DNA of 29,052 bases from an uncultured Hungatella sp. (GTDB lineage: Bacteria; Bacillota; Clostridia; Lachnospirales; Lachnospiraceae), in contig CAJUJV010000027.1 of the NCBI GenBank assembly GCA_910586845.1, positions 7,763-36,814 of the forward strand. Direction: 5' to 3'. The first letter of the stretch is position 1, and each line of letters begins with the position of its first letter. The notes beneath the pieces were generated by a model. The model was not told the DNA's origin. It did not search any database and worked only from the letters and a program-made list of their open reading frames with translations. Of this stretch, positions 14,881 through 21,272 are shown piece after piece. A program made the position numbers and the translations under genes.

Positions 14881-15280
14881 CCTGTCCGGCAGCCATGATG
14901 AGAGCAAGCTTGCTTGCATCGAATCATGGATATCGGACAGGCTAGCCTGTATGAGCAAGGAGAGCGACAGCTCGGATTGCGAATACCGGCGGCAGCTGCG
15001 GGAGTCCGCAGGACGGAGCTGCTGACTTTTATAGGGCCCTCGACATCTCCTCTATGAGGCAGCCATGATAAGGGCAAGCTTGCTTGCATCGAATCATGGA
15101 TATCGGACAGGCTAGCCTGTATGAGCAAGGAGAGCGACAGCTCGGATTGCGAATACCGGCGGCAGCTGCGGGAGTCCGCAGGACGGAGCTGCTGACTTTT
15201 ATAGGGCCCTCGACATCTCCTCTATGAGGCAGCCATGATAAGGGCAAGCTTGCCTGCACCGAATCATGGATATCGGACAG
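14881..15280. repeat. 170-bp tandem repeat array with inverted-repeat ends
   Basis: Unit 1 (14891-15060) and unit 2 (15061-15230) are 170 bp each and nearly identical (two differences seen). A third, partial copy (15231-15280) stops at CGGACAG. The array begins CTGTCCGgcagCCATGAT (14882-14899), and the complement of its end reads CTGTCCGatatCCATGAT, so the outer ends are inverted repeats with 14/18 matches. Each unit also holds internal palindromes (GCAAGCTTGC, GCAGCT...AGCTGC, GCGG...CCGC). It lies in an intergenic gap with no real gene. It looks like a MITE-like or structured noncoding repeat amplified in tandem. No clear target-site duplication was seen. Confidence 0.8.
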
Positions 15281-15361
15281 AAATTACTTGCTGTTTTTGT
15301 CAATTTACGTTAGGATATTGGGAGAGTCTTCTATAGTATGTACAGAAAAGGAAGAAAATAT

Positions 15362-16753
15362 ATGCATCACCTTCACGGAACGATTCCACACACTCATTCA
15401 AATTCAAAAGCCATGGACATGACATCAGGCTCCATCAGCCGGCTGCTTCTGGCATTTGCCCTTCCCCTGCTCCTGGGCAACCTGTTTCAGCAGCTATACA
15501 ACACGGTAGACAGCCTGGTAGTCGGCAATTTTGTAGGCACCGAGGCCCTGGCAGCCGTCGGCTCCACCACCAGCATCATCAATACCATGGTCAGTTTTTT
15601 CAACGGAGTATCCATCGGAGCCGGCGTCATCATCAGCCAGTATTACGGCGCCCACGACCACGACCGGCTTCACCTGTCCATTGAGACCACTATGGCCATC
15701 ACTTTCGCCGGCAGTCTGGCCCTCACCGCCGTGGGAGTCCTTATGGTACCTGCCATGTTGAGATTCATGTCCACTCCTGATGACGTGATGGAGTCTGCCT
15801 CCGTGTATCTGCGGATCTATTTTTCCGGAGTCTCCGGGCTTCTTGTCTATAATATGGGAAGCGGCATTCTCCGGGCCGTGGGAGACACCAAAAGGCCTCT
15901 GATGTTTCTGTGCTTTTCCAGTTTTCTCAACATCGGGCTGGATCTCCTTTTTGTCATCATTTTTCATTTAGGGATCGCAGGAGTGGGATACGCCACCATC
16001 ATCGCACAGTTTCTGTCAGCCGCCCTGATCCTTCTTCTCCTGACCAAAAGCACGGATGTGTACCGTTTTTCCTGGAAAGACCTGTGTGTTAAAAAGGACA
16101 TCCTGAAACAGATCCTCATCGTAGGACTTCCCACAGGACTCCAGCAGGCCCTGACCTCTTTTTCCAATGTATTTGTCCAGTCTTATATCAACAGTTTCGG
16201 CTCCGGCTGTATGGCAGGATGGAGCTGCTACACCAAGATCGATCAGTTTATCATGCTTCCCCTAAGAAGTATGGGACAGGCATCTACCACGTTTGTCAGC
16301 CAGAATATCGGAGCCAGAGATATCCCCAGATCCAAAAAAGGAACAGCCACGGCTCTGGTCATGGCCCTGATCATCACCTTTGTCAGCGCAGCCCTTCTCT
16401 GGCTCTTTGCCCCCTGGATGGTGCGGCTGTTCAACAAAGAATCGGAAGTGGTCCGCTACGGAGTCCTGTTCCTGAGGATGTGCGTATTCTTCATGCTGTT
16501 CAGCTGCGTCAATCAGGTTCTGGCCGGAGCGCTCAGAGGCATCGGCAACGCCAAAGTTCCCATGATCATCATGCTCTCCTCTTTTGTGGTATTCCGCCAG
16601 ATCTACCTGCTGATCGCCACCAGGATCTCCGACACGGCAGCCGTGGTCGGTTTCGGCTATCCGGCCGGATGGATCGTCAGTGCCGCCCTTATGACTGCCT
16701 ACTATCTGTTCAGCGGCTGGGAGAAAAAGCTTCCTTCCTCACTCGATCAGTGA
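15362..16753 (+). CDS. MATE family efflux transporter
   Basis: About 463 residues and twelve hydrophobic segments. Family marks: MTSGSISRLLLAFALPLLLGNLFQQLYN, DSLVVGNFVGTEALAAVGS, GAGVIISQYYGA, and in the second half GLPTGLQQALTSFSNVFVQ and GQASTTFVSQNIGA. It belongs to the NorM/DinF-like clade and is clearly different from the MATE protein at the window start. The start is placed at ATG 15362 (MHHLHGT) with AGGAAG 7-8 bases upstream; ATG 15338 is in frame with a weaker-spaced GGGAG. The His-rich N-terminus (HHLHGTIPHTHSNS) could bind metal but may be incidental. Its last 15 bases overlap the convergent EamA gene. Substrate unknown. Confidence 0.92.
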   Translation: MHHLHGTIPHTHSNSKAMDMTSGSISRLLLAFALPLLLGNLFQQLYNTVDSLVVGNFVGTEALAAVGSTTSIINTMVSFFNGVSIGAGVIISQYYGAHDHDRLHLSIETTMAITFAGSLALTAVGVLMVPAMLRFMSTPDDVMESASVYLRIYFSGVSGLLVYNMGSGILRAVGDTKRPLMFLCFSSFLNIGLDLLFVIIFHLGIAGVGYATIIAQFLSAALILLLLTKSTDVYRFSWKDLCVKKDILKQILIVGLPTGLQQALTSFSNVFVQSYINSFGSGCMAGWSCYTKIDQFIMLPLRSMGQASTTFVSQNIGARDIPRSKKGTATALVMALIITFVSAALLWLFAPWMVRLFNKESEVVRYGVLFLRMCVFFMLFSCVNQVLAGALRGIGNAKVPMIIMLSSFVVFRQIYLLIATRISDTAAVVGFGYPAGWIVSAALMTAYYLFSGWEKKLPSSLDQ

Positions 16754-17614
16754 ATAAAAAAGAACGCTTCCTATGATCACTGCTCCGCCCACGACCTGCA
16801 CAGCTCCGGGGATCTCCCCGAACAGCACTGCGGCAAACCCTGCAGCCACTACCGGCTCGCACAGTTTGGAGGCGGAGACAAATGTAGGTGACAGATATTT
16901 CAGACACCAGCTGAAGATACTGTGTCCCAATATGGTGGAAAACACGGACAGTAAAAGTCCCACCACAACTCCGCTTATGCCTCCGTCTGTCAGAGAATAT
17001 CCCTGGACTGCTCCCAGAATCACTAACGCCGCGGCACAGAACACATACACAATATAGGTGTAGGCGGTCGTGGACATGGTCTCTCTCATGATCCGTCCTA
17101 TGAGAGTATAACAGGCTACAGCCACGGCTGCCCCCAGAGCCAGCATGTCTCCATAGAGATGATTACCCCCTTCTCCTGAGTCTGAATATGCGATCAGCAT
17201 ACTTCCCGCCAGCGTCACCGCAATGGCCGCCGCGGCTTTCTTCGTAATCTTCCCTTTCAGAAACAGGCAGTATCCCAGGGCCACCCATATGACTTCCGTA
17301 CATACGATGGCTGTGGAACTGGCTACTGTAGTATGCTTCAGAGACTCAAACCAGCTCCAGAAGTGCAGTCCGAGGAAGAGACCGCTGACAGCACATAACA
17401 CCACTGTTTTCTTATTTGTCGTCAGCAGCTCCTGTCTCTGCTTCTTAAATCCCCACACTGCCGGCGACATAAGTCCCACGGTCCACAAAAGACGCCATGC
17501 CGCTGTCACCACAGAAGGAGCCTGAGAATATTTTACGAATATGGCTGACATGGAAATCCCCATGATTCCGATGACGATCATGATCATCGGTTTCTTTTCC
17601 AGATACTTTATCAT
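16739..17614 (-). CDS. EamA/DMT superfamily permease
   Basis: A 291-residue inner membrane protein with ten predicted helices in two repeated five-helix EamA units: the first begins MIVIGIMGISMSAIFVKY, the second LYGDMLALGAAVAVACYTLIGR. Typical closing motif FGEIPGAVQVVGGAVIIG. Members export amino acids, metabolites or drugs; the substrate is unknown. The start is ATG 17612-17614 with AGAGG seven bases upstream; a TTG two codons earlier is less likely. Convergent with the MATE gene, the two coding regions overlapping by 15 bases, and divergent from the kinase operon. Confidence 0.92.
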   Translation of the reverse strand: MIKYLEKKPMIMIVIGIMGISMSAIFVKYSQAPSVVTAAWRLLWTVGLMSPAVWGFKKQRQELLTTNKKTVVLCAVSGLFLGLHFWSWFESLKHTTVASSTAIVCTEVIWVALGYCLFLKGKITKKAAAAIAVTLAGSMLIAYSDSGEGGNHLYGDMLALGAAVAVACYTLIGRIMRETMSTTAYTYIVYVFCAAALVILGAVQGYSLTDGGISGVVVGLLLSVFSTILGHSIFSWCLKYLSPTFVSASKLCEPVVAAGFAAVLFGEIPGAVQVVGGAVIIGSVLFYSLIE

Positions 17615-17708
17615 ATGCAAACCTCTGCCTTATCTGTTTTTCTTCCTGTATCGGTTAATACCGTACCACAAATCATTCCCCGAATCAAGGAGAAAGGAAA
17701 AACCGAAC

Positions 17709-17737
17709 TTGATTTTATTACGATCCTGCTTTAAAAT
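17709..17737 (+). promoter_or_regulatory. promoter of the receiver/kinase/kinase-DegV operon
   Basis: TTGATT (17709-17714), 17-base spacer, TAAAAT (17732-17737), about 50 bases before the first start codon. A small palindrome CGGTTAATACCG (17652-17663) lies upstream, between this promoter and the divergent permease. Confidence 0.6.
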
Positions 17738-17789
17738 AGAAGATACGGAATTGAAGAATTCAAGAGTATGTAAGAGGAGGTTGCTGTTT

Positions 17790-18152
17790 ATGCGCAAACG
17801 GATTTTGGTAGTGGATGATGACGCCATGAATTTAAAGAGGACTCAGATGATCCTGGAGAAATTTTATAATGTACTTCTGGCTGAATCCGGGAGGGAAGCT
17901 CTGGAAAAAATAAAACGCGAAAAGGTCGATTTGATTCTTCTCGATATAGCGATGCCTATTATGGATGGACTGGAGACCTTCAAACGCATGAAGGAATCTG
18001 ATATAGAGATTCCCGTTATTTTTCTGACCGCATCCGGATATGAAGACGACGTGAGGACCGCTATCAGCCTGGGGGCTGTCAATTACCTGAAGAAACCATT
18101 TTTCCCGCAGGAACTGCTTAAAAGAGTTGCACTGGGATTGGAGGAACAATGA
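17790..18152 (+). CDS. stand-alone response regulator receiver protein
   Basis: 120 residues containing only a CheY-like receiver: acidic pocket VVDDD (7-11), phospho-acceptor D52 in LILLDIAMP, switch T80 in IFLTASG, and K102 in YLKKPF. No DNA-binding or enzyme domain, so it must act by protein contact or as a phosphate shuttle or sink for the two hybrid kinases encoded right behind it. ATG 17790 has AGGAGG nine bases upstream; the open frame extends far upstream through the promoter and is not coding there. It overlaps the next gene by 4 bases (ATGA), indicating translational coupling. Confidence 0.93.
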   Translation: MRKRILVVDDDAMNLKRTQMILEKFYNVLLAESGREALEKIKREKVDLILLDIAMPIMDGLETFKRMKESDIEIPVIFLTASGYEDDVRTAISLGAVNYLKKPFFPQELLKRVALGLEEQ

Positions 18153-21100
18153 GAGCGAAAGGGCAGACAAGTGTTCATCTGCTTCTGGCCGGCATTGTCA
18201 CCATGTTTGGCGTAATGCTGATACTGATCACCATCGCTTTGTCATGGGAACTATGGATGGTTCCCGTCATTTTAATCGGCAATACTCTTATATGGTGTCT
18301 TCATATCGGAAGGATTGGTTCGGAGACATTTTATGAAAATCTGTGTTCCGGGCTTCTGATGGTTGGTTTCTTTTTCTTTGGAGTGCATGAGATCACCCTT
18401 TTTGATATCCCATCCGTAGCCTGTATGCTGATCCTCATTTTTTCCATGTTTGACAAAAAGCGGCTGTTGTATATGACGGCCGCCTTGTACGTGCTGGAAC
18501 TGGTATATCAGCTTTTTATATTACATACCATCACCTGGGCTATGGGTATGCAGCATATAACACGGCTGTGTATGGGCGCTACCGTAGTTGCCGGCGCCAT
18601 GGCCATAGCAGTATACAGGATTAACAGAAGGCTGGAAGCAAGGAAGCAATATGATAAAACTCTTATGGAACTGGAGACGGCCGGGCGGCAGAACGCGGAG
18701 TTTCTCTCCAATGTGTCCCATGAGCTCAGGACTCCCATCAACATGGTTCTGGGAATCAGCGAAGTCATATTGGAAAAGAATATTTCTCCTGAGATCCGGG
18801 CAGACATGAATTCCATACAGATGGCAGGTAAACGCCTGTCCAACCAGATTAATAACATGCTGGACTATACGGAGATCGTGGAAGGCACTCTGACCCCTGC
18901 CAAAGAACCCTACATGATCAATTCCCTGCTCAATGACATCATTACCATGACAGCCATGCAGAGCAGCAAACATCAGCTGGAAATGGTCTTTGATCTGGAT
19001 CCCAAGATACCGTCGGTCCTCATCGGCGACATGGAAAAAATTTCCCATGTTCTTAAGATTCTTCTGGAAAATTCCATCAAGTTCACAGAAGAAGGCGGAC
19101 TCAACGTATGTGTCCAATATCGAAAAGAAAGCTACGGGATCAACCTGATCATAGATATCTGCGACACCGGAATCGGCATGACCAGTTCCCAGATCACCCA
19201 TATTTTTGATGACTTTTATCAGGCGGATACGGGAAGCAGCCGCTTCGCCGGAGGTCTGGGGCTTGGCCTTCCCATCGCCAGGGGGCTTCTTCACGCCATG
19301 GGCGGATTTATCCATTTTGACAGCAAAGAACAGGAGGGACTCCAGGCTCAGATCACCATTCCCCAGGGAGTGGCCAACGACACCCCTGCCATGATAATCT
19401 CCCGTCCGGACAAGCTTTGCATCGCATGTTATTTCCGGCCGGAGAAATACGCGAACGACGAAGTGCGGAGATATTATGACAACATGATCCTTCATATGAT
19501 AAAAGGACTTTACCTGGAGGGTTATCAGGCTCATAACTTCGAAGGGCTTCAAAAGCTTTTGAATACTCATCCCGTGACTCATGTATTTATCGCTCAGGCA
19601 GAATATGAAGAGAATATATCTTATTATGAAGAGCTGACCGGCAGATACCAGGTGGTTGTGATCGCCGAGCGGGACTTTATTCCCAACAGGTCAAGCAGGC
19701 TTCTGGTGATCCACAAACCATTTTTTGCCCTTTCCGTGGTCAATCTGCTCAACGGCGAAGTCAGCGCCAACGGATTCGAGGAGGCCCAGGCCGCAGGCCG
19801 CAAGCCGTTTTCCTGTGAAGGCGTCCGGGTTCTGGCCGTTGACGACGAGGAGATGAATCTTGTGGTAGCCAAAGGGGTCCTGGGCAGCTATGGGATCCAG
19901 GTAGATACCTGCCTCAGCGGAAGAGAGGCAGTGGAGCGATGCGTTGCCAATTCTTATGATATTGTTTTCCTGGACCATATGATGCCGGGCTTCGACGGCG
20001 TGGAGACATTGAAGCAGATCCGCGAGATCAACAACGGCGCTTTTAAGGATCTTCCGATCATCGCCCTGACTGCCAACACCATCAGCGGCGCGAGAGAGAT
20101 GTTCCGAAATGAAGGATTTACAGAATTTATCCCCAAGCCCATCGAGCGGGCCGTGCTGGAACGCGTTCTGCGAAAAGTTCTTTCCAAGAACCAGGTTCAG
20201 TACGATGAGGTGCCTTCTCTTCCCACCACTCCCTCCGATGCTCCCACGGACAGAAAGAAACGAAAGAGGAAAAGAAAGAAAAATACTCAGCCTGCCGGCA
20301 CTGCCGTGACGGAAAGGACCGCTTCCGATCCTTCCGGACAGACAGGCAGGGTACCCGACGGCTTCCTGTCAGGACATAAGACCCGGTCAGAAGAGGAAGC
20401 TTCTGAGGATTTTTCAGAGGATAAGCTGAGCGAAGACGAAACTTCCGAAAATTTCTCAGTGGATAAGCTGAACGAAGACGAAGTTTCCAAAAATTTCCCG
20501 GAGGATGAACCGGACAAAGACGAAACTTCCGAAAGTTTCACAGAGGACGAGAATGGCAGCGACAGGTCTTCCGGAGATTTCACAGAAGACCAGGAGGAGG
20601 ACGGGTCTTCTGAGGATTTCACCGAGGACGACGACGAAGATAACGACGGGTCTTCTGAAGATTTCACCGAGGACGATGACGAGGAGGAGGACGGGTCTTC
20701 TGAAGATTTCATGGAGGACGACGACGGGGATGACGAGTCTTCTGAGGACTTTGCGGATGATGAGGATGACCACGGGTTTTCTGAGGATTTCACAGAAGAG
20801 GAAGACGGCGGGAACGCCGCAGCCAAAACTTCTTATGACTTCCCGGATGAGGGCTCGGAGTACCAGGATGGAACAAATCTGTCAGACCCCTCTTCTCAGC
20901 CCTACAGCGCTCTCACCCGCATCGGCATCAATGTACAGCTGGGTCTGGATTACTGCGGCGGGGAAGAAGATTTTTATCGGGAGATGCTGTGGATGTTCTT
21001 ATCTCAGGCACCGGAAAAGAAGGCAGAACTTGTTTATCTCTACGACACTGCCAACTGGACAGATTATACGGTCAAGGTCCATGCATTAAAGAGCACATCG

Positions 21101-21247
21101 CTGACCATCGGCGCAGAACGGCTGGCAGGCCAGGCAAGGCTGCTGGAACAGGCCGGGAAGAAGGAAAATATCGAATATATCCGTCACAGTCATTCCAGGC
21201 TGATGCACTTATACGATGAGATCTGCGATACTATTGCCGGATTATAA
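18149..21247 (+). CDS. membrane hybrid histidine kinase with acidic repeat linker and C-terminal Hpt
   Basis: 1032 residues. Order: N-terminal membrane part with about six helices (10-165, short loops, no large sensor domain); HisKA with phospho-H191 in SNVSHELRTP; HATPase to about 410 (DTGIGM, GGLGLGLPIARGL); a degenerate receiver-like segment about 425-545 without the acidic pocket; a true receiver 559-690 with VDDEE and D609 in FLDHMMP; a basic patch 702-711 (RKKRKRKRKK); ten copies of an SEDFTED-like motif (751-884); and a C-terminal Hpt domain with H978 in VHALKSTS. It can therefore run a full His-Asp-His relay in one chain and pass phosphate to the upstream receiver or the downstream hybrid. 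The repeat linker is very unusual for a kinase. ATG overlaps the preceding stop. Confidence 0.92.
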   Translation: MRAKGQTSVHLLLAGIVTMFGVMLILITIALSWELWMVPVILIGNTLIWCLHIGRIGSETFYENLCSGLLMVGFFFFGVHEITLFDIPSVACMLILIFSMFDKKRLLYMTAALYVLELVYQLFILHTITWAMGMQHITRLCMGATVVAGAMAIAVYRINRRLEARKQYDKTLMELETAGRQNAEFLSNVSHELRTPINMVLGISEVILEKNISPEIRADMNSIQMAGKRLSNQINNMLDYTEIVEGTLTPAKEPYMINSLLNDIITMTAMQSSKHQLEMVFDLDPKIPSVLIGDMEKISHVLKILLENSIKFTEEGGLNVCVQYRKESYGINLIIDICDTGIGMTSSQITHIFDDFYQADTGSSRFAGGLGLGLPIARGLLHAMGGFIHFDSKEQEGLQAQITIPQGVANDTPAMIISRPDKLCIACYFRPEKYANDEVRRYYDNMILHMIKGLYLEGYQAHNFEGLQKLLNTHPVTHVFIAQAEYEENISYYEELTGRYQVVVIAERDFIPNRSSRLLVIHKPFFALSVVNLLNGEVSANGFEEAQAAGRKPFSCEGVRVLAVDDEEMNLVVAKGVLGSYGIQVDTCLSGREAVERCVANSYDIVFLDHMMPGFDGVETLKQIREINNGAFKDLPIIALTANTISGAREMFRNEGFTEFIPKPIERAVLERVLRKVLSKNQVQYDEVPSLPTTPSDAPTDRKKRKRKRKKNTQPAGTAVTERTASDPSGQTGRVPDGFLSGHKTRSEEEASEDFSEDKLSEDETSENFSVDKLNEDEVSKNFPEDEPDKDETSESFTEDENGSDRSSGDFTEDQEEDGSSEDFTEDDDEDNDGSSEDFTEDDDEEEDGSSEDFMEDDDGDDESSEDFADDEDDHGFSEDFTEEEDGGNAAAKTSYDFPDEGSEYQDGTNLSDPSSQPYSALTRIGINVQLGLDYCGGEEDFYREMLWMFLSQAPEKKAELVYLYDTANWTDYTVKVHALKSTSLTIGAERLAGQARLLEQAGKKENIEYIRHSHSRLMHLYDEICDTIAGL
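20399..20800 (+). repeat. coding tandem repeats, ten SEDFTED-like units in the kinase linker
   Basis: Ten units of the form [ATVSF]S[EKGD][DNS]F[STPMA]xD/E, separated by 5-11 mostly acidic residues, lie between the receiver and Hpt domains. The last five units share near-identical DNA (GGGTCTTCTGAGGATTTCAC and variants), implying recent expansion by slippage or unequal exchange. The copy number is likely to vary between strains. Confidence 0.85.
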
Positions 21248-21272
21248 ATGAAAAACAGGAGGAAGTACTGGT

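Noticed and set aside
14871..15259. Overlapping minus-strand ORFs of 85 and 76 codons in the 170-bp repeat
   Set aside because: They repeat with the DNA unit, have no ribosome site, and are low-complexity by-products of the repeat.
14881..15280. Retron or CRISPR reading of the 170-bp repeats
   Set aside because: No reverse transcriptase or cas gene nearby, and the repeats are directly adjacent without unique spacers.
20287..20826. 179-codon Ser-rich minus-strand ORF
   Set aside because: It is the antisense of the acidic repeats in the kinase gene, where Glu/Asp codons read as Ser/Leu/Val in reverse.
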